From Paraburkholderia heleia NBRC 101817 (GTDB lineage Bacteria; Pseudomonadota; Gammaproteobacteria; Burkholderiales; Burkholderiaceae), in contig NZ_BBJH01000061.1 in NCBI RefSeq assembly GCF_000739775.1, positions 1-47,725 on the forward strand: a stretch of 47,725 nt of DNA, given 5' to 3'. This document shows, one piece after another, positions 1 to 8,263 of the stretch. Made by a program: the position numbers and the translations under genes. Numbering within the stretch: the first letter of the stretch is position 1; each line of letters begins with the position of its first letter. The notes under the pieces were generated by a model. The model made no database searches, had not been told where the DNA came from, and saw nothing but the letters and a program-made list of their open reading frames with translations.

Positions 1-2507
1 GCCGTGGGAATCTGCGGCGGCGCGCCCTCGGGGCCCGCCGTCGGCGGCGGCGCGGGCCGCGGCTCGTGCGAGGCGTCGCGCGCCACGCCGCTGCCCGCGT
101 GCACACCAGACGGATGCGGATGGCCATACGGCTCCTCGACATCGCCGCTGCGCGAGGACATGTGCACCTGCATCTGCGGCACCGGCATCTCGATGCCGGC
201 TTCGTCCATGTGGCGCTTCAGGCGCGCATTGAACGCCCGCGCCACGCTCCACTGCTGCAGCGGCCGCGTCTTGATCTGCCCTTTCACCACCATCCAGTTC
301 GGGTCGAACCGGTCGAGCCCCCACACTTCCACGGGCCCGAGTATCTCGCGGCGATAGCGGAAGTCGGCCACGAGTTCCGCGCCGGTCTCGCGAATCATGC
401 GCGTGACCGTATCGAGATCGACCGAGAACGGCACGCGCACTTCGAACACGGCAAACGCGAAGTCGCGCGAGAGGTTCTTCACGATCTTGATTTGCGAGAA
501 CGGAATCGCATGGATCGCGCCCTGCCCGTCGCGCAGCCGCACGGTGCGGATCGACAGATGCTCGACCGTGCCCGCATGGCCGTTGTCGATGTCGATCCAG
601 TCGCCCACCGAAATCGTCTCCTCGATGATGATGAAAAGACCCGTGATGAGGTCGGCCACGAGCGACTGCGCGCCAAAGCCGATGGCAAGACCGATCACGC
701 CCGCGCCGGCAAGCAGCGGCGTGACGTTGATGCCGAGATTCGCCGCGGTGACGATGCCGGTGATGGTCAGGATCGTGACGAGCACCGCATTGCGCACGAG
801 CGGCAGCATGGTGCGCGCGCGCGTGCTGGGCGCGCGGCCCTTGGTGCGCGGACCGCTCGGATTGAGCGCTTCGAGAATCGCGGTATCGACCGTGATCCAG
901 ACGAGCCATGCGAGAAACACCGTCGACACGATCGCGAAAATGGCGTGCGCGATGCCGCGCGCAGCCACGCTCGCCTCGATGATCGCGGCGAGCGAGATGT
1001 CCCAGAGGCGCGCGCACGATTCGAAATACGCGAACCAGATGAACACCACGAGCAGCGTGCCGGCAAAGCGCAGCAGGCGCCGCAGATACGGCGAGCGCCG
1101 CCGCACGCGCGCGGGGTTCGGGCGCGTGATGCGCAGCACGACCGCCGAGAGGAAGAACGCGAGCACGAGCAGGAGGGCGGAGACTACGGAGATCTGCAGC
1201 ACGTCGTCGCGGCTGCCGATGCCGCCGAACGTGGCGACGATCGACGCGCCGGCGAGCAGCAGCATCGGCAGTTGCCAGAGCGAGGCGAGCACGTCGAGGA
1301 CTTCGGTGAGCGCCTTGTGGCCGTGGCGCAGCGAATAGCTGCGGTTGCGGATGAGATGCGCGACGGGTCGCCTGAAGCCGATGGCGAACACGGCCGTCAG
1401 CACCGCAGCCGCCATGTTCGCGGCAGTGCTCACCAGCGCGGCCAGATTCGCGCCCAACTGGCGCGCGACTTCGAAATTGGTCGCGGCGTCGCCGAGCGCG
1501 GCCAGCACGCCGATCGCGAAGAGCAGCCGGCGCGAGTGCGCGATCAGCAGGCGCACGGCCGCGCGCCGGTGCCCCGAGCCGAACAGCGAAAACATGATCA
1601 GGCAGATCGACGAGAACACCGCCCCTGCGACGATCGCGTAGGCGATCACGAGGGCGAGCGTGCGCCCGAGCGCGTCCGGCAGCGAGCGCTCGACCACGAG
1701 CGCGCCGATGAACGCCACGATCCACGGCGCCGCGCGATGGACGACGAAAATCAGCAGATCGACGGTGCGCGGATCGGGCCGCAGGCCGGTCTCGACATCG
1801 AATCGCCTGAGCAGCCGCCGCTCGATCCAGCGCAGCACCGCAGCGCATGCGCCCCAGCCGGCCAGCATGGCGAACAGGTCGAATACGATGCGGCCGAGGC
1901 TTTCGCCCTCCCCGCCCGAGGCGATGTCGTAGAGCTCGATGCCCGCCGCCCTGAAGCGCCCCGCCCAGTAGTGAAACGGACTGCGGCCGCGGCGTGCGTC
2001 GGCCTCGACCGAGGCGAGCCCCGACGCGATCGCGCCCAGCAACCCCGCGTTCGCCGCCGCGCCCGAAGCGGGCGCGGGCGCCACGTTTTGCGACGCGCTG
2101 CGCAGCTTCTTGAGCTGATTCAGGAGCGCGGTGCGCTGGCGCTCGTTGTCGAGCGTATTGATGACGCTGTCGAGCGAGCGCGTGAACTCAGCCTGGCTCG
2201 CCGGTGACGGCGCCGAGGCCGCCTCGGCCGCCGACGCCCCCGAGGCAGCCGCCGGGGCCCCGGTGATGATGCTCTTGAGGACCGGCAGCACGGGCGCCGG
2301 CGCGGCCTGCGCGGCGGCCCGCAGCGGCATGGCGAGGCACACCGCAAAGCATACGGGGAGCATGAGCGCACGAAGAAGCACGCGAAAAAGCGCGCGCACA
2401 CACCAGCGCGCCGGCGCGGCGCGCGAAAGAAGTGCACGATCCGCCGCACCGAAGCGCATGCGCGACGGTTCGGCGCCCGCGCCATCGCGTCCGATGCTGG
2501 AATTCAT
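1..2507 (-). CDS. Large MscS-family mechanosensitive channel (YbiO-like), 3' end missing
   Basis: The reading frame is open from an ATG at 2507 to the left edge, giving about 835 residues with no stop, so the C-terminus lies outside the window. The N-terminus has a hydrophobic segment ending in an Ala-Gln-Ala-like signal cleavage region. A periplasmic region, many membrane segments, and then the MscS pore helix and beta domain follow. The pore helix is Gly/Ala-rich (VIGLAIGFGAQSLVADLI) at roughly residues 600-620, followed by the EETISVGDWIDI signature. Known large MscS proteins of this kind (E. coli YbiO) release solutes on hypo-osmotic shock from the inner membrane. After the MscS C-terminal domain the sequence becomes Pro/His/Ser-rich, probably a cytoplasmic tail. 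No good Shine-Dalgarno is seen at 2507; downstream ATGs (near 2459 and 2363) are alternatives. Family is confident, subtype less so. Confidence 0.85.
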   Translation of the reverse strand, partial: MNSSIGRDGAGAEPSRMRFGAADRALLSRAAPARWCVRALFRVLLRALMLPVCFAVCLAMPLRAAAQAAPAPVLPVLKSIITGAPAAASGASAAEAASAPSPASQAEFTRSLDSVINTLDNERQRTALLNQLKKLRSASQNVAPAPASGAAANAGLLGAIASGLASVEADARRGRSPFHYWAGRFRAAGIELYDIASGGEGESLGRIVFDLFAMLAGWGACAAVLRWIERRLLRRFDVETGLRPDPRTVDLLIFVVHRAAPWIVAFIGALVVERSLPDALGRTLALVIAYAIVAGAVFSSICLIMFSLFGSGHRRAAVRLLIAHSRRLLFAIGVLAALGDAATNFEVARQLGANLAALVSTAANMAAAVLTAVFAIGFRRPVAHLIRNRSYSLRHGHKALTEVLDVLASLWQLPMLLLAGASIVATFGGIGSRDDVLQISVVSALLLVLAFFLSAVVLRITRPNPARVRRRSPYLRRLLRFAGTLLVVFIWFAYFESCARLWDISLAAIIEASVAARGIAHAIFAIVSTVFLAWLVWITVDTAILEALNPSGPRTKGRAPSTRARTMLPLVRNAVLVTILTITGIVTAANLGINVTPLLAGAGVIGLAIGFGAQSLVADLITGLFIIIEETISVGDWIDIDNGHAGTVEHLSIRTVRLRDGQGAIHAIPFSQIKIVKNLSRDFAFAVFEVRVPFSVDLDTVTRMIRETGAELVADFRYRREILGPVEVWGLDRFDPNWMVVKGQIKTRPLQQWSVARAFNARLKRHMDEAGIEMPVPQMQVHMSSRSGDVEEPYGHPHPSGVHAGSGVARDASHEPRPAPPPTAGPEGAPPQIPT

Positions 2508-2613
2508 GGCGGAGGGGCAAAAACAGGACGTTCCAGTTTAGCCGCACTCCGCCTCCCCGCGCCGCGCGCGTACGTAACAGTTTGTCAGCGCGCGCGGCGC
2601 ACCGCCCGGCGCC

Positions 2614-3258
2614 TCAGTAGGCCACCGTTGCGATCTGACGAATGAAGCGGCCCTGCTCCAGTTCGTCGACGAAGGCGATTGCGTAGTCCTCGGCCGAAAT
2701 GCGGCTTTCGCCCTTCGCATCGGCGATCAGCGTATTGGCGCCCGTGCGGAACGTGCCCTTGCGCTCGCCGGGCGCGATGATCGCGGCCGGCGCGAAGCAG
2801 GTCCAGTCGATGTCGGTGACCGTGCGGTAGTAGTCGTACGCATCGCGATGGGCGAGCGCGATCGCCTTGTAGGCGTCGGGGAAGCCTTCGGCATCGACGA
2901 GCGGCTTGCCGGGCGCGACCTCAAGCGAGCCGGCGCCGCCCACCACCACGAGACGCTCTAGCCCGGCGGCGCGCATGCCTTCCACGAGCGCGCGGCTCGC
3001 GACCAGCAGATCGCCGGGCTGATCCTTGGGCGGCGCGTAGGCGCTCGCCACCACGTCGTGGCCGCGCACCGCGGCGGCGACGCTCGCCGCGTCGAGCAGG
3101 TCAGCCTTCGCCGCGTGGATGTTCGGGGCGGCCGCCACGCGCTCGGGCTGGCGCGCGAGCGCGCTCACCTCGTGGCCGCGGCGCGCCGCTTCTGCCGCAA
3201 TGCGCGAGCCGACCATGCCCGTTGCGCCAAAGAGGGCGATTTTCAGCGTCTTGCTCAT
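2614..3258 (-). CDS. NAD(P)-binding reductase, NmrA/YwnB-like atypical SDR
   Basis: This 214-residue protein starts with a Rossmann dinucleotide-binding motif, GATGMVG (residues about 11-17), followed by the basic residues typical of NADP binders. It matches the compact NAD(P)H-binding NmrA/YwnB group, which includes flavin reductase-like and quinone-sensing proteins. No classical YxxxK catalytic pair is evident, so its substrate is unknown. The start is supported by an AGGAG-like site (CAGGAGTCAG) upstream of the ATG. The Rrf2 gene lies just upstream on the same strand, separated by a terminator hairpin and a palindrome like the one in front of the Rrf2 gene. The pairing resembles Bacillus ywnA-ywnB, so Rrf2 control is a reasonable inference. 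Confidence 0.85.
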   Translation of the reverse strand: MSKTLKIALFGATGMVGSRIAAEAARRGHEVSALARQPERVAAAPNIHAAKADLLDAASVAAAVRGHDVVASAYAPPKDQPGDLLVASRALVEGMRAAGLERLVVVGGAGSLEVAPGKPLVDAEGFPDAYKAIALAHRDAYDYYRTVTDIDWTCFAPAAIIAPGERKGTFRTGANTLIADAKGESRISAEDYAIAFVDELEQGRFIRQIATVAY

Positions 3259-3283
3259 GAACTGACTCCTGTTTTCCGTATTT

Positions 3284-3304
3284 ATGTAACTAACAAAGTT
3301 ACAT
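3284..3304 (-). promoter_or_regulatory. Candidate Rrf2 operator in front of the reductase gene
   Basis: A perfect inverted repeat, ATGTAAC, seven bases, GTTACAT, lies 26 bases upstream of the reductase start codon, where it would cover promoter or early transcribed sequence. The same TGTAA-N9-TTACA arrangement precedes the Rrf2 gene at 3878-3896, which makes it the likely binding site of that regulator. Confidence 0.6.
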
Positions 3305-3313
3305 TTCAGGGGT

Positions 3314-3335
3314 AAAAAGACGGGGCAATGCCCCG
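3314..3335 (-). terminator. Rho-independent terminator after the Rrf2 gene
   Basis: Read on the minus strand, a six-pair stem CGGGGC/GCCCCG with a three-base loop is followed by TCTTTTT. It lies just downstream of the Rrf2 stop, so the Rrf2 gene and the reductase gene are probably separate transcripts. Confidence 0.7.
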
Positions 3336-3363
3336 CTGATGATTTCGGCAGCGCGCCTTCCGT

Positions 3364-3864
3364 TCAGGCTCGCCGCGCCCGCGTGCGTTCGAGCTTGCGC
3401 TCGCTGCGCGCCATGTCGTCGACGACGTCCGCCAGCGTGCGGGTGGCGAGCGACGCCTCCATGGCGCGCTGTGCGTCGTCGATCACGCCGCGCAGCGTCT
3501 GCTGGATATGGCGTCCGACGAGGCAGGCCGGATTCGGCTCCTCGCGGTGCATGGCGAACAGCTGCGCGTCGTCGACCGCGTGGTAGACGTCGAGCAGCGT
3601 GATCGCATGCGGCTCGCGCGCCAGCAGCGCGCCGCCGCCCGCGCCCAGTTGCGACGTCGTGAGGCCCGCGCCGGCAAGCATCGACAGAAGCCGGCGAATC
3701 AGCGCGGGATTCGTGTTCACGCTGCCCGCGATGATCTCCGACGAAAGCGGCACGCCCTCCTGCTGCGCCAGCAGCGCGAGCACGTGAACGGCAAAAGCGA
3801 AACGGCTACTCGTATTCACGGCGAACCTGCCACTGCTGAGCGGCGCACGCATGGACCGAACCAC
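3364..3864 (-). CDS. Rrf2-family transcriptional regulator
   Basis: The protein has the Rrf2 layout: an N-terminal winged helix (SSRFAFAVHVLALLAQQEG, then SEIIAGSVNTNPALIRRLLSML) and a wing rich in Gly/Ala (LGAGGGALLAR). A helical dimerisation segment near ITLLDVYHAVDD follows. Only one cysteine (NPACLVG) sits in the region where iron-sulfur Rrf2 members carry three, so it resembles cluster-free members such as YwnA. The 166-residue frame starts at an ATG at 3864. A GTG about 15 codons later (FAVNTSSRF; AGG a few bases upstream) is probably the true start because family homology begins there. It is followed by a terminator and then the reductase gene, and is preceded by a palindrome suggesting autoregulation. 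Confidence 0.85.
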   Translation of the reverse strand: MVRSMRAPLSSGRFAVNTSSRFAFAVHVLALLAQQEGVPLSSEIIAGSVNTNPALIRRLLSMLAGAGLTTSQLGAGGGALLAREPHAITLLDVYHAVDDAQLFAMHREEPNPACLVGRHIQQTLRGVIDDAQRAMEASLATRTLADVVDDMARSERKLERTRARRA

Positions 3865-3877
3865 GCGTGCCGATAAG

Positions 3878-3896
3878 TGTAACCATCATAATTACA
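3878..3896 (-). promoter_or_regulatory. Candidate autoregulatory operator of the Rrf2 gene
   Basis: TGTAAC, seven bases, ATTACA lies just upstream of the Rrf2 gene. Five base pairs on each side (TGTAA/TTACA) are symmetrical, with the same spacing as the perfect repeat in front of the reductase gene. Confidence 0.55.
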
Positions 3897-3943
3897 TTAA
3901 TTCCTGGCGTCAACCGTTCAACCCGGCGCGCATGGCCGCGGCA

Positions 3944-4402
3944 TTATTTAGAGGCATCCGATGCCGGCGCCGACGCGGCGGCGTTGCTCGCCCAGCGTTG
4001 CAACGAGTGCCCCGCGTTCGTCAAACCGGTGCCGGTGGCCGCGGCGGCCTGGCCGAGCAAGGCTTGCGCCGTGCTTGCCGCGCCGCGCAACTGGCCCTGC
4101 GCCGCCGAAGCCAGTTCGGCTGTGGATGCGCTCGCCTGCTGACCTTGCGAGGCCGCCGAATCGAGCTTCTGCTGGGCGGCACCGAGTTGCTGGTTCACGA
4201 AGCTCGCGGCCTTGCCGAGCGTTTGCGCCGCCTGCTGCGCGGCCTGGTTGGCGGCGTCCTGCGTAGCCTGCTTCACGGCGTCGGCGGACTGCTTGCCCAG
4301 ATCGGGCGCGGAAGCGTCGTGCTTGTTACAGCCTGCGGCGAGCGCCGCGCACACGAGCAGGGAGGCAAGCGTCAGCCTTTGCGTCGAAACCTTCGAATAC
4401 AT
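3944..4402 (-). CDS. Small Ala/Gln-rich helical lipoprotein
   Basis: A 152-residue protein with a type II signal peptide: basic start, hydrophobic core (LTLASLLVCAALAAG) and lipobox cysteine in LAAGC. The mature part is almost entirely Ala, Gln, Ser and Thr with repeated DAANQAAQQAAQ-like patterns, predicting a long amphipathic helix or coiled coil without enzymatic motifs. It ends without a recognised domain, so function is unknown; an envelope structural or stress role is possible. AGGA lies about six bases ahead of the ATG at 4402. An upstream ATG at 4408 overlaps the GNAT stop as ATGA but leaves no room for a ribosome site. It is probably the second gene of a two-gene unit with the acetyltransferase. 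Confidence 0.75.
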   Translation of the reverse strand: MYSKVSTQRLTLASLLVCAALAAGCNKHDASAPDLGKQSADAVKQATQDAANQAAQQAAQTLGKAASFVNQQLGAAQQKLDSAASQGQQASASTAELASAAQGQLRGAASTAQALLGQAAAATGTGLTNAGHSLQRWASNAAASAPASDASK

Positions 4403-4404
4403 GG

Positions 4405-4941
4405 TCATCCTGAAAAATTCGCCGCATGAAGCGGCTTGCATAGATGAAAACGCGGCAATGATACGCCGTCGCGCAACACCGATTCTGACGAAATGACCGA
4501 AAAGCCCGCACGCTCGAAAAGCGGCCGCGACACCGCGCTCGCATCGGCGCTCAATACCGTCGAGCGCGCCTCGCGCGCGAGCGCTTCGAGCCGCGCCAGC
4601 AACGCCGTCGCGAGGCCGCGGCGCGACCACGCCGGCGCGACGTAGAGCATCTCGACGTGATCGAGCGGAAAGAGCTGCCCGAATGCCGCTACCGCGCCGT
4701 CATGATGCGCCACGAGCGTGACGCCGCGCGCAAGGCGCGCGTCGAAGTCCGCGAGATCGTCGGCGGCCGCAGCCCACGCGCTGCGCTGCACTGCGTCGTA
4801 GCGCGAGGCCGCGAGCGTGGTCACGGCCGCGCGAAACAAGGCGGCCAGCGCGCTCGCATCGCGCCCCGGCACGTAGCGCCGCCAGCCGATGGTTTGCAGG
4901 GCGTCGCCCGCGACGCCCTGCTTTGCGAAATCGTCAAACAT
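4405..4941 (-). CDS. GNAT-family N-acetyltransferase
   Basis: The 178-residue protein has the GNAT fold signature: motif A with VEMLYVAPAWSRRGLATALLARLE (residues about 95-118), where RRGLAT is the acetyl-CoA pyrophosphate loop. A later motif B, SRPLFERAGFSVI, follows. The C-terminal LCKPL is typical of YafP/PhnO-like members. The substrate cannot be read from sequence. Its stop overlaps the start region of the lipoprotein gene (ATGACCATG), suggesting translational coupling. It is divergent from the PfpI-family gene, with only 59 bases between the two starts. Confidence 0.85.
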   Translation of the reverse strand: MFDDFAKQGVAGDALQTIGWRRYVPGRDASALAALFRAAVTTLAASRYDAVQRSAWAAAADDLADFDARLARGVTLVAHHDGAVAAFGQLFPLDHVEMLYVAPAWSRRGLATALLARLEALAREARSTVLSADASAVSRPLFERAGFSVISSESVLRDGVSLPRFHLCKPLHAANFSG

Positions 4942-5000
4942 GATGGGGTAGACTGCCTGGGCGCACGATCTGTTCCACCTTCCCCCTCCGGAGACACACG

Positions 5001-5582
5001 ATGGCCGTCAAGAAGATCCTGTTCCTCACCGGCGATTTTGCCGAAGACTATGAAACGATGGTGCCGTTCCAGGCGCTGCAGGCCGTCGGCCACCGCGTCG
5101 ACGCGGTATGCCCGGGCAAGAAGGCTGGCGAGCGCGTGAAGACCGCCATCCACGACTTCGAGGGCGATCAGACCTACACCGAAAAGCCGGGGCACCAGTT
5201 CGCGCTCAACGCGACTTTCGACGAAATCGACGCCGCCAGCTACGACGCGCTCGCCATTGCGGGGGGACGCGCGCCCGAATACCTGCGCCTCGACCCGAAG
5301 GTCATCGAGATGGTGCGTCACTTCGCCCAGGCGAACAAGCCCATCGCGGCGATCTGCCATGCAGCCCAGCTGCTCGCCGCGGCCGAGGTGATCCGCGGCA
5401 AGCGCATTTCAGCCTATCCGGCCTGCGCACCCGAGGTACGGCTCGCAGGTGGCGAATACGCCGACATCGCCATCGACAGCGCCGTGACGGACGCGCCCTT
5501 CGTCACCGCGCCGGCGTGGCCCGCTCATCCCGAATGGCTGCGCCAATTCCTCGCGCTCCTCGGGACGCGCATCGAGCCGTGA
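5001..5582 (+). CDS. DJ-1/PfpI-family protein
   Basis: A 193-residue single-domain protein of the class I glutamine amidotransferase-like fold. The nucleophile elbow cysteine is in AAICHAAQLLAAA (about residue 120), with a conserved glycine-rich loop AIAGGRAPEYLR before it. The Glu in GDFAEDYE is at the position of the residue that hydrogen-bonds the cysteine in DJ-1. Family members act as proteases, glyoxalases, protein deglycases or chaperones; which applies here is not decidable. CGGAG sits at a good distance before the ATG. A strong hairpin follows the gene at 5602-5635. Confidence 0.9.
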   Translation: MAVKKILFLTGDFAEDYETMVPFQALQAVGHRVDAVCPGKKAGERVKTAIHDFEGDQTYTEKPGHQFALNATFDEIDAASYDALAIAGGRAPEYLRLDPKVIEMVRHFAQANKPIAAICHAAQLLAAAEVIRGKRISAYPACAPEVRLAGGEYADIAIDSAVTDAPFVTAPAWPAHPEWLRQFLALLGTRIEP

Positions 5583-5601
5583 GCGAGCGCTGATCCACGC
5601 C

Positions 5602-5635
5602 CGCGCCGCACCTGCCTTGTACGGGGTGCGGCGCG
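5602..5635 (+). terminator. GC-rich hairpin after the PfpI gene, no U-tract
   Basis: An 11-base-pair stem, CGCGCCGCACC with GGTGCGGCGCG, and a 12-base loop follow the stop codon by about 20 bases. No run of T follows, so it may be a Rho-assisted terminator or a 3'-end stabiliser. Confidence 0.4.
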
Positions 5636-5727
5636 CGAGCGCCGCCAATTCGGACTGGTCCGATATCACCGCTTCGCCTCGCCGGCCAGAATAGCCGCCG
5701 TTTATCGTGGAGTACGGAGTGCGTGTC

Positions 5728-6045
5728 GTGGACCTAACGAGCTGGCTAGTGATGCTCGCGGTCGCCCTGGCGGCGATCCTCTTTTTTTGCAGGCGCGGCT
5801 GCGGCAAAGGCAGCCTGACCGACCGGGCGCGCCACGTGCGCGGCACGCGTCTGCTCCTGCAGGGGGCGCTTGCGCTGTGGGCAGCACTGCTCATGCTCGT
5901 GCGCAGCTTCGTCTTGCCGTTCGGCATCGCCATCAGTCATCACGCCATGCTGGCCATGGCGCTGGCGCTTGCCGGCGTGGGCGCCGTCTGGACGTTTCGC
6001 GCGCGCCGCCTCTTCAAGCCCCGCCGCATCTTTGGCACGTCATAA
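5728..6045 (+). CDS. Small three-helix membrane protein, unknown function
   Basis: A protein of about 105 residues with three predicted membrane helices: WLVMLAVALAAILFF, LLLQGALALWAALLMLV and MLAMALALAGVGAVWTF. It ends in a basic tail (RARRLFKPRRIF), which suggests a cytoplasmic C-terminus. No family motif was recognised. The frame opens at a GTG at 5707, but a GGAG at 5716-5719 sits eight bases before the GTG at 5728, which I take as the start. A palindrome TCGGAC-TG-GTCCGA at 5650-5663 lies in the upstream region and could be an operator. The gene converges on the histidine kinase gene. Confidence 0.65.
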   Translation: MDLTSWLVMLAVALAAILFFCRRGCGKGSLTDRARHVRGTRLLLQGALALWAALLMLVRSFVLPFGIAISHHAMLAMALALAGVGAVWTFRARRLFKPRRIFGTS

Positions 6046-6075
6046 GCGCGCTCGTCTGGAGTGTCTCGAGTGGTC

Positions 6076-7890
6076 TTAAGCGCCTGCCGGTGGCCGTAAC
6101 GCCGTTGCGGGTGCCGTCCGCAATTCGCTTCGCACGCTGTCCTTCGCGCTCGCGCCACCTGCGTCATCGCTCGCGCCATATCCGCCAGGGCCGCCGGGCG
6201 ACGCTTCCGGACGCTCCGCGCGTTCGAGCGCGCTGATGATCTGCTCTGCGTCGCCGGGCAACGGCGGCGCGACCGCAAGCGCATCGGGCAGCGACAGATA
6301 GAACGTCGTCCCCTCGCCTTCCGTCGACTCCACCCAGACACGCCCGCCGTGCCGCTCCACCACGCGGCGCACGAGCGCGAGCCCGATGCCCTCGCCCGAC
6401 GCCACATTGCCGTGCATGCGCTGGAACGCCTGGAAGAGCCTCGGCAGGCCCACCTCGGGGATGCCAAGCCCGTTGTCGCGCACGTAGAAAATCTGCAGCG
6501 ATTCCACGCCCGGCGGCGCATGCGCCGTGCCGATCTCGATGCGGCCGTCGCGCGCCGGATCGAGATAGTTGAGCGCGTTGCCGATCAGGTTTGCAAACAC
6601 CTGCTCTAGCGCCGTCGGATCGCCCCATACGTCGGGCAGCGTTTGCACGCTGACCTGGGCACCGCGTGCGCGGATCGAGGCGTGCATCGCGTCGACGACA
6701 CGCTGCACCAGCTCCTGCACGCTCACGCGCTGCCGCCGGTACTCCACGCGGCCCACGCGCGCGAGCCGCAGCAGCGCGTCGATGATGTGCGATGCGCGCA
6801 GCACGGCCGTCTGCAGATAGCGCAGCGCCTCGCCGATATCCTCGTTGATGGTGCGCTCGATGCGCGCGCGCGCCTGCGGTGAAAGCGATGAATTCGAGAT
6901 GCGCTCGCGCAGGTCGTCGCACGCGTGATTGAGCTCGCGCGAGAAGCCCTGCAGGTTCACGAGCGGCGCGCGCAGATCGTGTGACACGCCGTGGATGAAC
7001 ATCTCGTTTTCCTGCGTCTGCTGACGCAGGTTTTCGTTGATGCGCGCGAGTTGGTCCGCACGCCGCGCGAGGTCGGCTTGAAAACCGAGGCGCAGCCGCT
7101 CGGCTTCGATCAGCTGCTGGCTGATCTGATGCAGCGTGAGGTCGAGTTCGGCGATTTCGTCGTTGCCCGCCGTGAGCGGCGCGAGCGGTTCGTTTGCGGC
7201 CAGCCGGCTCGCGTTGTCGGAAAGCGCATCGAGCCGCCCGCGCACGCCGCGCGTAAAGACCCAGACGGCAAGCGCGACCAGCACGATCGAGCCGAGCACG
7301 GCTGTCATCACGAGGGTCTGCTGCTGGGCGCGCGCCGCTTCTGCGGCGGATACCCGCAACACGTCGAGGCGGCGCTCCTCGGTCTGGAACGAGGCGATCT
7401 GCGCGCGCACGCGGTCGAGCACGTCGGCGGCCATGAGCGCGCGAAAGCGCTCGGCGAGGTCGGCGCGGCGGCCCGAGCGCAAGAGATCCTGCACGCGGTC
7501 CGACCATTGGCGATAGTTCTGCACGGCGTGGCGAATCTGCACGGCGCGCTCGACCTGCGAGGGATTATCGGCGACGAGATCGACGAGCCGGTCGATGCGG
7601 CGGTCCACGTCCATCCACATCGAAACCGGTGTGGAGTAGCTCGTGTCGTTGGCCGCCACCGCACCGCGCAGCTCGACCGACTCGACCAGCACCGGTTCGA
7701 GCACCCGTGACGCCTGCGCCAGCACGGCCTGACCATGCTGGCCCCAGCGCTCCGCGGCGGCGGCGTCGGCCTCCGCCTTCACGATGGCCGACAGCAAGCT
7801 CAGCTCGAATACAGCGGGAATCGCGATCAGCAGAAGCCCTTTGGTCGTGAGGCGCATTGCGTGGCGGGTACCGGGCGACCGGACGCGCAT
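6076..7890 (-). CDS. Orphan sensor histidine kinase with CHASE3-like sensor region
   Basis: The 604-residue protein has membrane segment 1 (LLLIAIPAVFELSLLSAIV, about 19-37) and a helical periplasmic region of about 150 residues that looks CHASE3-like. Membrane segment 2 (about 195-215), a HAMP linker and a coiled coil follow. The dimerisation/phosphoacceptor motif is FIHGVSHDLRAPL, with His at about residue 303. ATPase boxes are present: N box (FANLIGNALNYLD), G1 (VRDNGLGIP), F region and G2 (GEGIGLALV). The kinase core resembles phytochrome-like kinases of the Cph1 group. No response regulator lies next to it, so its partner is elsewhere. The ATG at 7857 (MRLTTKG) is a likely alternative start. 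It is divergent from the ammonium transporter. Confidence 0.9.
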   Translation of the reverse strand: MRVRSPGTRHAMRLTTKGLLLIAIPAVFELSLLSAIVKAEADAAAAERWGQHGQAVLAQASRVLEPVLVESVELRGAVAANDTSYSTPVSMWMDVDRRIDRLVDLVADNPSQVERAVQIRHAVQNYRQWSDRVQDLLRSGRRADLAERFRALMAADVLDRVRAQIASFQTEERRLDVLRVSAAEAARAQQQTLVMTAVLGSIVLVALAVWVFTRGVRGRLDALSDNASRLAANEPLAPLTAGNDEIAELDLTLHQISQQLIEAERLRLGFQADLARRADQLARINENLRQQTQENEMFIHGVSHDLRAPLVNLQGFSRELNHACDDLRERISNSSLSPQARARIERTINEDIGEALRYLQTAVLRASHIIDALLRLARVGRVEYRRQRVSVQELVQRVVDAMHASIRARGAQVSVQTLPDVWGDPTALEQVFANLIGNALNYLDPARDGRIEIGTAHAPPGVESLQIFYVRDNGLGIPEVGLPRLFQAFQRMHGNVASGEGIGLALVRRVVERHGGRVWVESTEGEGTTFYLSLPDALAVAPPLPGDAEQIISALERAERPEASPGGPGGYGASDDAGGASAKDSVRSELRTAPATALRPPAGA

Positions 7891-8145
7891 GAGGTGGCAA
7901 TCCGGCCATTATGTCGGCGTTTGCGCCCTATGTGCGCCCGAAGTGTATCCCTCACGAAGGCGCGAGATATTTTCGATTTACCGACAATTTGATGATCCGG
8001 AAAGGAAAAGCGAATCAATCGCCCAATTATGGCGCGCGATTTCCCCACCTTTGCGCGCAAGTCCCGGATTTGCGCCGAATTTTGGTGCACGCGCCCCAGA
8101 TACCGGCAACTGTGTGGGCGACACGGCATCGGCTTTTTTCCGCGT

Positions 8146-8163
8146 CGGTGCACGGCCGCACCG
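8146..8163 (+). promoter_or_regulatory. Inverted repeat, possible NtrC enhancer element
   Basis: CGGTGC and GCACCG are perfect complements separated by six bases, about 80 bases upstream of the expected sigma-54 start site. The half-sites are in the order GGTGC...GCACC, the reverse of the classical NtrC site, so the assignment is weak. Confidence 0.3.
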
Positions 8164-8210
8164 GCTTGACGCCTGTTGCGGCCACGAATTCACCAGTTTG
8201 GCGCTGAAGC

Positions 8211-8226
8211 TGGCCCACAACTTGCT
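8211..8226 (+). promoter_or_regulatory. Sigma-54 (RpoN) -24/-12 promoter for the ammonium transporter
   Basis: TGGCCCACAACTTGCT matches the TGGCAC-N5-TTGCW consensus: the -24 GG and the -12 GC are present with the required ten bases between them. Transcription would begin near 8237, which excludes the ATG at 8231 and supports the ATG at 8264. Nitrogen-regulated ammonium transporter genes are classical RpoN/NtrC targets. Confidence 0.6.
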
Positions 8227-8263
8227 CTCTATGCGCCCATTTTGGGCAAACTGGGCACGCCAG

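Larger units (their letters stand above)
7891..8263. other. Intergenic region between kinase and ammonium transporter
   Basis: About 370 bases separate the divergent kinase and transporter genes. The central part (about 7960-8060) is richer in A/T than the surroundings. GGTGCA at 8084-8089 and an inverted repeat CGGTGC-N6-GCACCG at 8146-8163 resemble NtrC half-sites (TGCACC/GGTGCA). A sigma-54-like promoter lies at 8211-8226. No small gene is convincing here. Confidence 0.5.

Noticed and set aside
66..2207. Long plus-strand frame of 713 codons rich in Arg, His, Asp and Glu
   Set aside because: It is the antisense shadow of the MscS gene; composition is unlike a protein and no motif is present.
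8231..8233. ATG at 8231 as amt start
   Set aside because: It precedes the start site expected from the sigma-54-like promoter and has no ribosome site; the ATG at 8264 is preferred.
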